From: Gottfriedia sp049568075
Lineage (GTDB): Bacteria > Bacillota > Bacilli > Bacillales > Bacillaceae_G
Length of the DNA stretch: 64,000 bases
Assembly (NCBI GenBank): GCA_049568075.1
Contig: CP144911.1
Direction: 5' to 3' (one strand)
Positions 35,373 to 44,821 of this stretch are shown here, in pieces. The notes beneath the pieces were generated by a model. That model was not told the origin of the DNA. It made no database searches and was given only the letters and a program-made list of their open reading frames with translations. The translations under genes were made by a program, and so were the position numbers. Within the stretch, counting starts at the first letter, position 1, and each line of letters starts with the position of its first letter.

Positions 35373-36503
35373 TTATTTATTGTTAATGTTGATATTAATC
35401 GTAATTTTTTTATCGCAATGAGATGATGATTGACCATTTTGTACAGCACTTAATATTTTAGCAATTACATCTGTACAGCAATCACAATTCTTGTGTTCGC
35501 AGCGGTCACACTCATGGTCTTCACAGCAGTCACACTCATGGTCTTCACAGCAGTCACATTCATGGTCTTCGCAACAGTCACACTCATGGTCTTCGCAGCA
35601 GTCGCATTCATGATCTTCACAGCAGTCACATTCATGGTCTTCACAGCAGTCACATTCGTGGTGTTCATGGCAATCACATTTGTGCTTGTCGGAATGTTTT
35701 CGAGTTTTCTTATCTTTTTTGCAACAACAATCAATATTAATATTCACCGTAATACTGTCATCACATTTCTTGTGTTCGCAACAATCACATTTCTTGTGTT
35801 CATGACAATCACATTTCTTGTGTTCATGACAATCGCATTTCTTGTGTTCATGACAATCGCATTTCTTATGGTCATGACAATTGCATTTCTTGTGGTCACA
35901 ACAATTACATTTCTTGAGCTCATGGCAATCACAATTCTTGTGATCACGACAATCGGATTTCATGTGTTCGCAGCAATTACAATTCTTGTGTTCATGACAT
36001 TCGCATTTTTTGTGCTCGTGGCAATCACATTTCTTGTGATCACGACAATCGCATCTCTTGTGGTCACAGCAATCGCAATTCTTGTGTTCATGGCAATCGC
36101 ATCTCTTATGTTCGCAGCAATCACATTTCTTGTGATCATGACAATCGCATCTCTTGAGATCACAGCAATCACAATTCTTGTGCTCATGGCAATCGCATCT
36201 CTTATGTTCGCAGCAATCACAATTTTTGTGTTCATGACAATCGCACTTCTTATGTTCGCAACAACATTTGCATGGCGGACAAGGCGGACAAGGCGGGCAC
36301 GGTCGACACGGAGGACAAGGCGGACACGGTGGTTTAGGTGGCGGACTTGGTGGTTTAGGCGGCGGACTTGGTGGTTTAGGCGGTGGACTTGACGGCTTAG
36401 GCGGTGGACATGGTGGCTTCGGTGGTAGAAGTGGCTTTATTGGTGGGCACGGAGGTTTAGGTTCGCATCTACATGGCTCACAGTCGCAGTTACATTTCTT
36501 CAT
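35373..36503 (-). CDS. Proline-rich, Cys/His octapeptide-repeat protein (possible spore-surface or metal-binding protein)
   Basis: A 376-aa low-complexity protein. After MKKCNCDCEPCRCEP comes a proline-rich part (about 15-78, PPKPP and PPCPPC units), then 21 octapeptides of the form (H/C)(E/D)HK(K/N/R)CDC (about 80-247), a short strand SITVNINIDCCC with a Lys-rich linker, six further octapeptides CDCCEDHE, and a C-terminus TDVIAKILSAVQNGQ ending in KKITININININ-like sequence. There is no signal peptide or TM. ATG 36503 follows GGGTGAT. The Cys and His load would allow heavy metal binding and disulfide cross-linking, as in spore coat or exosporium proteins, but no known family was recognised. 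The repeats are a 24-bp minisatellite, so the copy number may vary between strains. Confidence 0.75.
   Translation of the reverse strand: MKKCNCDCEPCRCEPKPPCPPIKPLLPPKPPCPPPKPSSPPPKPPSPPPKPPSPPPKPPCPPCPPCRPCPPCPPCPPCKCCCEHKKCDCHEHKNCDCCEHKRCDCHEHKNCDCCDLKRCDCHDHKKCDCCEHKRCDCHEHKNCDCCDHKRCDCRDHKKCDCHEHKKCECHEHKNCNCCEHMKSDCRDHKNCDCHELKKCNCCDHKKCNCHDHKKCDCHEHKKCDCHEHKKCDCHEHKKCDCCEHKKCDDSITVNINIDCCCKKDKKTRKHSDKHKCDCHEHHECDCCEDHECDCCEDHECDCCEDHECDCCEDHECDCCEDHECDCCEDHECDRCEHKNCDCCTDVIAKILSAVQNGQSSSHCDKKITINININNK
35500..36270 (-). repeat. 24-bp coding minisatellites (two arrays)
   Basis: Array 1 (about 35505-35655) holds six near-identical 24-bp units for CDCCEDHE; array 2 (about 35760-36265) holds about 21 more varied units for xxHKxCDC. 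Both lie in one reading frame on the - strand. Confidence 0.85.
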
Positions 36504-36657
36504 TATATATCACCCATTAAATTTGAATTATTCAGGTCTTCTAACTATCAATATGTTCGATGTGGATAGCTTGTCAGTGTTATTGACTATACATGTATTA
36601 TTTATTTAGATGAAAATACGTACAAGATTTTAGTCCAAGTATTATATTTCTAAAATA

Positions 36658-36693
36658 GAAAAGGTAACTCTCAAATACAAGAGTTACCTTTAA
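36658..36693. terminator. Terminator of the RND exporter gene
   Basis: AAAGGTAACTCT pairs with AGAGTTACCTTT around an 8-nt loop with T run on the - strand. Confidence 0.8.
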
Positions 36694-36697
36694 AAAA

Positions 36698-39600
36698 TTA
36701 TAGTGGATTAACTTTCTCAGTTGAAATTACTTTCTTATTTGATTGTTTTTTATGCAACCATTGATAAATAATTGGTATTACTAAAAAGCTATTTAAAGTA
36801 GATGTGATCATCCCACCGATTACAACAATTCCTAATGTCTGTGAAATAACTGTATCACCTTGGTGTGAAAATGCTAGTGGTAATAGTGTTAAAATCGTTG
36901 TTGCTGCTGTAATTAAGATAGGTCTAATCCTTGAAAGACTACCAGAAATAACGGCTTCTTCAGTATTCATACCGTTTTTACGATTACGCTCAATCTTATC
37001 AACTAGTACGATACCATTTGTTACTACAATTCCAGTTAACATTAAGACCCCGATTAGTGCTGCTAAGTTCCACTCTCCACCTACTATTACTAAAGAGATA
37101 ACAACACCACTTAATGCTAGTGGGATACTTAATAATACTGAAACTGGAGCTCTCCATCCTTTAAATAATGATGAAGTAATGACCATAACTAAAAGTATAG
37201 AGAAGGCTACGGCAATTGACATATCAAAAATCATTTCTTTAACTTGTTGAGTAATACCTCCCATAGAGTAACTTACTCCTTTAGGAAGAGCTTGTTTACT
37301 AATTACGTCATCAACCTGTTTTGAAACTTTACTAATGTCATTTGAAGTTATTTGACCTGTAACGATTGAGTAAGGCTCTCCATTGCGTTCATTAATCGTT
37401 GAAGGAGCATTATCTTTCGTAATAGATGCAATTTGTTCAAGTTTGACGGTTTTATTACTACTTGTTAAGAAAGTTTCATTTTTAAGTGAATTGATTACAT
37501 CTTCTGGCGATGCATTTAATTGAACTTGATTATTTCCACTACTAATTTGATCAAGATACATATCAACTGGCAGACTTATATGGTTAACTACAAATGTAGC
37601 ATCTTTAGATTGTGACATATAACGGTTAATTACTTTCGTTATATCTGCTAATTGAATTCCATTTTGTTCAATTGCTTGTTGGTTAAATGTAATTTTATAT
37701 TTTGGAAGACCAGATGTTAAATCTACTTTTCCATCAACGCTTAGTCCATCAATTTTAACAAGTTTTGATCTCATTTGATCTGCAATTTTATCTAGTGTGG
37801 CTTGATCAGAGCCAGTAAATATGACTTTCAATAAAGAGTCATCACCGGCAATACTTTGACTTGAAACAGTATAAGCTACATTTTTAGATAATTGTGGCAG
37901 TTGTTTTCCAAGCTCTTTAATGACTTGATCTGAGTCTTTTACGTTCTTTAAAGCAACAGAAATGTTAGCTACGTTAGGTTTTTGTAGGAAACCACCGCCT
38001 TGGTCAAATACATCATCACTTTGTGGCGTATTGGTTGATCCAAAATTAGAAAGATAAGATTTTATTTTTGGATTATTTTTTAATTGACTTTCTACCTTTT
38101 GAACCGCAGAATCTACTTGCATTAATGTACTTCCTTGAGGTAATTCAAGTTTAATTGCCACTTGACCAGTTTTAGCACTTGGTAAGAATGAAACAGGTAA
38201 AAACGAACCAAATGCTACTGCGAAAATAAATAGTAAAGCTGAAATGAAAATTGTAAGTTTTTTCTTCTTTAATGATGATAATAAGATCGGTTTCATCATT
38301 GGTTCTAAAGAAACAGCATTTGTTTTCTTTGTATTATTTTTCCAACCCATTAGTGCAAGTGCTGGAATAACAAGAATTGCTACAAAGAACGATATAATTA
38401 AAGAGATAACAACAGACCATGCAAATCCGCTATATGAAGCACTAATAGCTCCACCTACAAAGGCAATTGGAATATAAACAGCAATTGTTGTAAGTGTTGA
38501 TGCTAAAATCGCAGGAGTCATTTCATAAACTGCTGAACTTAATGAGTATAGTAATGATTTATCAGGATTTTGTTCTCTTTTACGGTACATATTATCAAGG
38601 ATAACGATTGAATCATCAACAATACGACCCATTGCAACAATTAAACCTGAAACGGTTAAAATATTAAGTGTGATACCCATTGATTTTAGGATAGCTGTTG
38701 TTGCTAATAAAGAAATTGGTAATGAAATTGCAATGACTAATGTTGATTTTACATTGCGGAAGAAGAAAAATACGCAAATCATTGAGAAAAGACATCCAAG
38801 TAAACCTTCACGAATTAAACCGTTTAATGAATCATTTAATTCTTTTTCACGATCTAATTGAGGTGTTAATTTAACAGAACCGTCTTTTACTTGTTGTAAG
38901 CTTTGAATTCTTTCCTTCACATTTTTTGCTACGTCAGTAATGTTTGCACTTTGAGTTTTAATAACATTTAATTGAACACTTGTTTTTCCATCTGTTCTTG
39001 CAATCGTTTTTACATCATTTAAGGCGTGAGTAACTGTTGCAAATGCTGAAAGTGGAATTTGATCACCATCTGAATTTTTGATTTTTACATCATTTAATTG
39101 TTTCTCATTTAAATTCCATCCATCAAATTTAACTGGAATAGACAGTTGATTTTGTAAGATTGTTCCTTCAGGTAAAGATGGAACTGTTACAGCTAAGGCT
39201 TTATTTAAGTCATCTAAAGTAAGTTTATTTTTTGCTAGGTCCTTCGTTCTAACAGTTAGAACGTATCCATCTTTTGCACCACCGAACACTGAAACATCAG
39301 ATACACCTGGAACTGTTTTAAGGTGTTGCACAATATCCATTTGTGTTACTGATTTTAAAGTATTATCATCTAATTTATCACTAGTCAAACTGTAAGTTAG
39401 GATTGGGAATGAACTAGTTGTAAGTCTAGTAACTAAAGGTTTAGATGTAATTGTCGGAGGAATGTCCGCATTTTCTAAAGCTTTATTTACATCAATTTCG
39501 GCTTGTTTCATATCTGTATTCATTGGAAAATAAAGACTCATAAAAACTCCGCCATCATAAGAGCTAGTTTCAATATCTTGTAAACCTTCTGTTGTTCTTA

Positions 39601-39814
39601 CAGCACTTTCAAGACTATTAGTAATATTTTGTTTTACTTGATCGGCCTGGTACATAGGTAGACGCATGCTTACAGTAAGAGTTGAATTGTTTATACCTGG
39701 TAAATAATCGCGTTGCATTTGGTAAGCTGAGATAGCACCCCAAGTTACAATCATAACGACACAAACAATCATTAAAATTGCTCTTTGCATGGTCCCTTCT
39801 ATAAATTTTTTCAT
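36698..39814 (-). CDS. RND efflux transporter (AcrB/SwrC-like)
   Basis: A 1038-aa inner-membrane exporter of the RND superfamily, proton-driven, with 12 TM helices and two large outer domains. The N-terminus MKKFIEGTMQRAILMIVCVVMIVTWGAISAYQMQRDYLPGI and stretches such as ATILKSMGITLNILTVSGLIVAMGRIVDDSIVILDNMYRKRE (TM4 with the functional Asp pair) and TNGIVLVDKIERNRKNGMNTEEAV are typical. The closest named relative I know in Bacillus is SwrC (surfactin self-resistance). No membrane-fusion partner is adjacent. It is divergent from a two-component system, which may sense envelope stress and control it. The ATG follows TAGGAGG. Confidence 0.9.
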   Translation of the reverse strand: MKKFIEGTMQRAILMIVCVVMIVTWGAISAYQMQRDYLPGINNSTLTVSMRLPMYQADQVKQNITNSLESAVRTTEGLQDIETSSYDGGVFMSLYFPMNTDMKQAEIDVNKALENADIPPTITSKPLVTRLTTSSFPILTYSLTSDKLDDNTLKSVTQMDIVQHLKTVPGVSDVSVFGGAKDGYVLTVRTKDLAKNKLTLDDLNKALAVTVPSLPEGTILQNQLSIPVKFDGWNLNEKQLNDVKIKNSDGDQIPLSAFATVTHALNDVKTIARTDGKTSVQLNVIKTQSANITDVAKNVKERIQSLQQVKDGSVKLTPQLDREKELNDSLNGLIREGLLGCLFSMICVFFFFRNVKSTLVIAISLPISLLATTAILKSMGITLNILTVSGLIVAMGRIVDDSIVILDNMYRKREQNPDKSLLYSLSSAVYEMTPAILASTLTTIAVYIPIAFVGGAISASYSGFAWSVVISLIISFFVAILVIPALALMGWKNNTKKTNAVSLEPMMKPILLSSLKKKKLTIFISALLFIFAVAFGSFLPVSFLPSAKTGQVAIKLELPQGSTLMQVDSAVQKVESQLKNNPKIKSYLSNFGSTNTPQSDDVFDQGGGFLQKPNVANISVALKNVKDSDQVIKELGKQLPQLSKNVAYTVSSQSIAGDDSLLKVIFTGSDQATLDKIADQMRSKLVKIDGLSVDGKVDLTSGLPKYKITFNQQAIEQNGIQLADITKVINRYMSQSKDATFVVNHISLPVDMYLDQISSGNNQVQLNASPEDVINSLKNETFLTSSNKTVKLEQIASITKDNAPSTINERNGEPYSIVTGQITSNDISKVSKQVDDVISKQALPKGVSYSMGGITQQVKEMIFDMSIAVAFSILLVMVITSSLFKGWRAPVSVLLSIPLALSGVVISLVIVGGEWNLAALIGVLMLTGIVVTNGIVLVDKIERNRKNGMNTEEAVISGSLSRIRPILITAATTILTLLPLAFSHQGDTVISQTLGIVVIGGMITSTLNSFLVIPIIYQWLHKKQSNKKVISTEKVNPL

Positions 39815-40051
39815 CTTAAACCTCCTAAGATTTTTATTTTAAATTGAAAATTATTTCATAAATCAACCCCATGTCATTGTAAAATTTCTAACTGAAACTT
39901 TAATGAATAATCAATTAAAATTAGATTAAAATGAAAAAAATACGAATCAAAAGTTCTATAATGGCATTTATACAAGGAACTTCTAAGACTAGAATCAGAC
40001 TTAAAAATAGAATAGAGATACTAAAACTATTAATAGAAATAGGTGAGTTAA

Positions 40052-40750
40052 ATGAAGAAAATCTTAATTATTGAGGATGAAATAAATATAGCTCGAGTTT
40101 TAAAATTAGAAATAGAATATGAGGGTTATGAAGTGTTAGTCGAACATAATGGAAAAGCTGGTTTAGAGTCGGCTTTAAGCAATAATGTCGATCTAATTTT
40201 ATTAGATGTTATGTTACCTGAATTGAGTGGAATCGAAGTTTTAAGAAGGATCAGAAAAACAAACCAATTTGTTCCAGTAATTTTATTAACTGCTAGAGAT
40301 GCTACACATGATAAAATTATCGGACTTGATTATGGTGCTAATGATTATATAACAAAACCTTTTGAAATCGAAGAAGTCTTAGCAAGAATACGTTCGTGTC
40401 TACGATCAAGTAATCTAGTTCATGAATTTAAGAAAAGCGAAGACGAAAATCCTACTTTAACGATTGAGGATTTAGCTGTTAATTTAGAAGCTAGAGAAGT
40501 AAAGAGGGATGATAAAGTCATTTCATTAACACCAAAAGAGTATGATTTATTAGTTTATCTATTAACAAATCAAAATAAAATTGTGACTAGAGAAGGCATC
40601 ATAACTACCGTCTGGGGTTATGAGTACGAAGGGGAAACAAATGTTGTTGATGTGTACATTAGACATTTAAGAAAGAAAATTGAAGAGGACTTTGACGTCC
40701 CTTTAATTCGAACGATACGAGGTGTGGGGTACACAATGAGGAAGGGTTAA
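40052..40750 (+). CDS. OmpR/PhoB family response regulator
   Basis: A 232-aa two-domain regulator. The receiver has the acidic pair IEDE, phospho-acceptor D52 in LILLDVMLPELSG, and K in DYITKPFEI. The winged-helix output domain ends VDVYIRHLRKKIEEDFDVPLIRTIRGVGYTMR. It overlaps closely with the kinase gene (1 nt between stop and start). The divergent RND gene is the likely target. AATAGGTGAG precedes the ATG. Confidence 0.94.
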   Translation: MKKILIIEDEINIARVLKLEIEYEGYEVLVEHNGKAGLESALSNNVDLILLDVMLPELSGIEVLRRIRKTNQFVPVILLTARDATHDKIIGLDYGANDYITKPFEIEEVLARIRSCLRSSNLVHEFKKSEDENPTLTIEDLAVNLEAREVKRDDKVISLTPKEYDLLVYLLTNQNKIVTREGIITTVWGYEYEGETNVVDVYIRHLRKKIEEDFDVPLIRTIRGVGYTMRKG

Positions 40751-40751
40751 G

Positions 40752-42110
40752 ATGAAAATAACAACTAAAATAAATTTATTAATTACTTCATGGATCTTAA
40801 TCATCCTAATTTTAATTAACGGCTTAGTTTTTTATTTGTTTATGACAACAACTGTAAATATGGAAGAACATGTTGTAAGTCAAAAGGCGCATGAAATTTT
40901 AAAAAAACATGAAATCCATAACTCTTTGGTGTTAAATGAAGAAGCATTATATCCATTTATGTCTAATCATTCTTATATTCGAATCATTGATCCAAACTCT
41001 AATATTGTGACAGAAATTAGTAATGATAAACTACTGAATCGTATTAAACCTAAGTTCACTAAAAAAGAAGAAACGAAGCTAATCCCTTTTAGTGAGCATC
41101 AAAATATAGTCGTACGCGTACCAATTTTACAGAACCAAAAAGTGATTGGAACGCTTGAAATTGGTGAGCTGTTAGTAGGACTTGAAGGTCGGAAAGATTT
41201 GTTATTAACAATAATGGCGATTGTTACTGGTGTCTCTGCAATTTTATCAATGATGGCTGGAAGATGGTTAACACGCATCATTATGAACCCAATTACTTCT
41301 ATGATTACTACGATGGAAGATATTGAAAAAAGTGGGGTTCCAAAAAAGATTTTAATAAAAAATGAAACGAAAGATGAATTGCATAAAATGGCAAGCACGT
41401 TTAATCGAATGATCAGTAGGTTACAAGAAAACATCGAAAAGCAGAAACAGTTTGTTTCAGATGCTTCTCATGAGTTAAAAACTCCGATTACTGTCATTAG
41501 TAGCTTTGCTAATTTATTAAGAAGACGTGGTTTGAAAAATGAGGAAATGGCGACGGAAGCAATAGAAACGATATATTCTGAAGCCAACCGTATGCAAGAT
41601 TTAACAAAAACGTTATTAGCTTTAGCCGAATCAGAGAATTTAAAGAATATCGAAATGAATCCAGTAGATCTAGTTGCTTTATGTAATTCGACTTTAGTAC
41701 AACTGCAAAATGTATATAAACGAGAAATTTCTTTCCACGCACAAAAACAGAAAATAGTAATCAAAGGTAATGAACTTAAAATTAAACAAGTAATTATTAT
41801 CTTCTTAGATAATGCTATAAAGTACAGTTCAGACAAAATTGAGGTAAGCATTAGTTGTAGTAGTGAAACAGCTATTCTTTCAATAAAAGATTACGGAATT
41901 GGGATTCGAGAGGAAGAATTAGAAAATATTTTTGAACGATTTTATCGAGTTGATAAAGCGCGTAGCCGTGAAACCAGTGGTGGCACTGGACTTGGTCTTT
42001 CAATTGCAAAAAATATAATTAGCTTGCATAATGGGAAAATTAATTTTAAAAGTGTTGAAAATGTAGGAACGGAAGTAGAGGTAGTATTTCCCCTAGATGA
42101 GTTTAAGTGA
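40752..42110 (+). CDS. Sensor histidine kinase
   Basis: A 452-aa membrane kinase. TM1 is about 8-32, an extracytoplasmic sensor of about 120 residues follows, then TM2 (about 155-180), HAMP (about 180-230), HisKA with H240 in SDASHELKTPITVISSF, and the ATPase boxes DNAIKYSSDKI, KDYGIGIREEELENIFERFYRVDKARSRETSGGTGLGLSIAKNI (N, G1, F, G2). It pairs with the regulator just upstream. The signal is unknown; neighbours suggest membrane stress or a toxic amphiphile. Confidence 0.94.
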   Translation: MKITTKINLLITSWILIILILINGLVFYLFMTTTVNMEEHVVSQKAHEILKKHEIHNSLVLNEEALYPFMSNHSYIRIIDPNSNIVTEISNDKLLNRIKPKFTKKEETKLIPFSEHQNIVVRVPILQNQKVIGTLEIGELLVGLEGRKDLLLTIMAIVTGVSAILSMMAGRWLTRIIMNPITSMITTMEDIEKSGVPKKILIKNETKDELHKMASTFNRMISRLQENIEKQKQFVSDASHELKTPITVISSFANLLRRRGLKNEEMATEAIETIYSEANRMQDLTKTLLALAESENLKNIEMNPVDLVALCNSTLVQLQNVYKREISFHAQKQKIVIKGNELKIKQVIIIFLDNAIKYSSDKIEVSISCSSETAILSIKDYGIGIREEELENIFERFYRVDKARSRETSGGTGLGLSIAKNIISLHNGKINFKSVENVGTEVEVVFPLDEFK

Positions 42111-42150
42111 AAATAATCAGTACATGAGTATTGAAGATTGAGGTTTTAAT

Positions 42151-43464
42151 ATGAACGAAATCATCCACTTATTAAATCAATATGGCTATATCATCTTATT
42201 TCTATCATTGATGTTGGAATTGATCATAGTTCCTATTCCGAATGAAGCATTAATGAGTTATGTAGGTGTTTTATGTTTTCATGGGAAAATGAATATTGTT
42301 TTGTCCATTATTTCTGCTGGCCTTGGAGGAATTGTTGGGGTAACAATCTCTTATTGGTTAGGATATAAACTTGGTACACCGTTTTTTCGCAAATTTGGAC
42401 GCTATATCCATATGGGTCCTGAAAAGATCGAAAAGATGTCAAAATGGTATGAAAAATATGGGAAGGTATTATTATTAGTATCTTACTTTATTCCAGGGAT
42501 TAGACATTTCGCAAGCATCATATCTGGAATCATTAAATTACCGTATCGATCCTTTGCTTTTTTTTCCTATATAGGTGTATTTCTTTGGATTGGAACCTTT
42601 ATATGGTTAGGGCAGATTATGGGACCTAAATGGGATATTTATCAAGTAGAAATTAAAAAGTGGTTAGTATTAGGTAGCATTTTATTAGGTATTATCGTAC
42701 TTACATTATTTGTTGTTAGAACAAATAAGGAAATAATAAAAGAGTCATTACTATTAATTTTTGAATCAAGTTTCAAGAGATTTAAAAGTTTCATGAAATT
42801 AAAGTTGATCATCCTAACATGTTTAATTTTTTTCGTTACGTTCATTATCTTAATGATCGGGTTAATTCAGGACAAAATCAGTAATGAATTTGATAAATTC
42901 AATTCCGTATTCAAGACCATTGTTTTTAATTTATTTAATCAAAATTGGCATGGGAGTATGAACTTTATTTATTCATTATCGACATGGAAGGTTTTATTGG
43001 CAGTCTCACTTGCTACCATTCTTGTCATATTAATAAACAACAAAAATAAATGGCTAGAATTGCTCTTTTTTATCGCTAGTTTAGCTGGAATTGTTATACT
43101 TTCCGTTGGGATTCCTTGGATCTTCAACTTTATGTTAGGTAGTAATGTAAGTAAAAACTTTCCAAATGAAAAATCTATGTTGATTTTGACAGTATTAGGT
43201 TACTTCATTATTATGTTAATTCGGCATAACAAAGCTTATTTACTTAATATCGTAATGTTCTTCTGTTTTATTTTTGTTGTTCTACTATTTTCTATAAGCA
43301 GCGTCTATTTGCACCACTTATTGCCTAGTGACATTGCCGCTGGATTTGTTTTCAGCTCAGTTTGGTTAAGCGGAATCATATTCTCACTAGAGTTGTTTCG
43401 ATTTGTCTCGCTGTTGAAAGAGAATATACGTGAGGAAAAATTATTAAAAAAGCAAGTCGAATGA
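42151..43464 (+). CDS. DedA-PAP2 fusion membrane protein
   Basis: A 437-aa integral membrane protein in two parts. Residues 1 to about 190 are a DedA (SNARE-associated) domain: FLSLMLELIIVPIPNEALMSYVG, GVTISYWLGYKLG, VSYFIPGIRHFASIISGIIKLPYRSFAFFSYIGVFLWIGTFIWLG. Residues about 215-425 look like a PAP2 phosphatase with six TMs, but the second motif reads FPNEKS where PSGH is expected, and the third reads HHLLPSDIAAG. The catalytic His of motif 2 is thus missing and phosphatase activity is doubtful. DedA proteins move phospholipids or undecaprenyl phosphate across the membrane. It lies 40 nt after the kinase and is likely in its operon. Confidence 0.78.
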   Translation: MNEIIHLLNQYGYIILFLSLMLELIIVPIPNEALMSYVGVLCFHGKMNIVLSIISAGLGGIVGVTISYWLGYKLGTPFFRKFGRYIHMGPEKIEKMSKWYEKYGKVLLLVSYFIPGIRHFASIISGIIKLPYRSFAFFSYIGVFLWIGTFIWLGQIMGPKWDIYQVEIKKWLVLGSILLGIIVLTLFVVRTNKEIIKESLLLIFESSFKRFKSFMKLKLIILTCLIFFVTFIILMIGLIQDKISNEFDKFNSVFKTIVFNLFNQNWHGSMNFIYSLSTWKVLLAVSLATILVILINNKNKWLELLFFIASLAGIVILSVGIPWIFNFMLGSNVSKNFPNEKSMLILTVLGYFIIMLIRHNKAYLLNIVMFFCFIFVVLLFSISSVYLHHLLPSDIAAGFVFSSVWLSGIIFSLELFRFVSLLKENIREEKLLKKQVE

Positions 43465-43505
43465 CTGTAATCTTCTTTTATTACGATTTAAGGAGGTAAT
43501 GGATT

Positions 43506-44666
43506 ATGAGAGGCAAGAATGTGTGGATATTAAGTCTGGTCAGCTTTTTTACAGACATGGGTACTTACATGGTAACACCGTTAATCCCTATTATTCTGTC
43601 AGCCTCAGGTCCTTTTATAATCGGTCTTATTGACGGCTTATCCGAAAGTCTGGCTAGTGTATTAAAGTTATATTCTGGTAAGCGTTCAGATCGACTGAAG
43701 AACAGAAAAAACTTGGCGATTGTAGGATATGGGTTATCAGGTATAGGAAGGCTTGTTCTAATTTTTTCAAGTTCATGGATCGGAGTTTTCATTTGGAAGC
43801 TAGTTGATCGAACTGGAAAGGGAATTCGTACAGCCCCAAGAGACGCTTTAATATCAGAATCTGGTGGGAAAAATAAGCAAGGTAGAGTTTTCGGTATTCA
43901 TCAAATGATGGATATGTTAGGAGCTTCTTTAGGAATAGGAACAGCCATTGTTATTTTGCAAGCGGTAGGAAATAAAAACATTAAGGATGTGTTTTTATAT
44001 TCATTGATTCCTATAACAATTGGATGGATTATTTTATTTAGCGTAAAGGAAAGAATAAATATACCAATTGGGCAACCAAATAAGCCATCAAGAAAGTTAG
44101 ATTTTAAATGGGAACTTTTAGATTCCAGTATAAAGAAACTATTATTAATTGTACTATTGTTTACAATTGTAAATTCATCCAATTCTTTTTTGTTATTAAG
44201 AGCGGCAAATCTTGGATTCTCGAATCAAAGTGTCTTATTAATGTATTTACTATTTCATTTAACAGCTTCTTCTTTTTCTTATATTTCAGGTGCTTTTTCC
44301 GATAAATATGGACGTAGAGGAATACTAACGGCTGGGTATGCTTTATATGGAATCGTTTATATCGGATTTGCAGAAGTTCACTCAGCCACTGGTCTAGTCA
44401 TTCTATTTATTCTATACGGACTTTATTCAGCATTAACAAAAGGGGTTGAAAAAGCACTTGTCGTAGAATTAGCGAGCCCTGATTCGAAGGGAACGGCACT
44501 CGGTTTCTATGCGATGGTTTCCGGAATTGGATTTTTTCCAGCTTCGTTGCTAACAGGATGGTTATGGCAACAATTTGGAGCGACTACTTCATTTTATATT
44601 AATGGAGTGATTGCATTATTTACTGCTTTATTGTTAACGAGAACGTTAAAGAAATTTAAGAAGTGA
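43506..44666 (+). CDS. MFS transporter
   Basis: A 386-aa 12-TM major facilitator. Characteristic are FFTDMGTYMVTPLIPIIL in TM1, GKRSDRLKNRKNLAIVGYGLSG in loop 2-3 and the conserved VDRTGKGIRTAPRDALISES loop, which marks a branch of MFS exporters found next to regulators and metal or drug resistance genes. Substrate unknown. ATG follows AAGGAGG. Last gene of the two-component operon, closed by a terminator. Confidence 0.87.
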   Translation: MRGKNVWILSLVSFFTDMGTYMVTPLIPIILSASGPFIIGLIDGLSESLASVLKLYSGKRSDRLKNRKNLAIVGYGLSGIGRLVLIFSSSWIGVFIWKLVDRTGKGIRTAPRDALISESGGKNKQGRVFGIHQMMDMLGASLGIGTAIVILQAVGNKNIKDVFLYSLIPITIGWIILFSVKERINIPIGQPNKPSRKLDFKWELLDSSIKKLLLIVLLFTIVNSSNSFLLLRAANLGFSNQSVLLMYLLFHLTASSFSYISGAFSDKYGRRGILTAGYALYGIVYIGFAEVHSATGLVILFILYGLYSALTKGVEKALVVELASPDSKGTALGFYAMVSGIGFFPASLLTGWLWQQFGATTSFYINGVIALFTALLLTRTLKKFKK

Positions 44667-44690
44667 CTAAAAAACTAAATAGATTATTGG

Positions 44691-44734
44691 AAAAAAACAG
44701 AAAAACCAACATGAAGAGTTTTTCTGTTTTTTTC
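44691..44734. terminator. Terminator of the two-component/MFS operon
   Basis: AAAAACAGAAAAAC pairs with GTTTTTCTGTTTTT around a short loop. Confidence 0.82.
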
Positions 44735-44821
44735 TGGAAAATTAATGATGATTAAGCCATTCTAGCTCAACCTTTAAAAGAATGATAAGTTTATCAAAAA
44801 GTTAAAACTCAAGTGACTAGT

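Noticed and set aside
35500..36270. CRISPR-like regular repeats
   Set aside because: The 24-bp units run without unique spacers and encode in-frame octapeptides, so this is a coding minisatellite.
35493..36392. A 299-aa + strand frame rich in Val/Phe/Ile and a Gly-rich frame at 36268-36609
   Set aside because: Both are the antisense of the Cys/His- and Pro-rich repeat gene; their regular composition mirrors its repeats and they lack ribosome binding sites.
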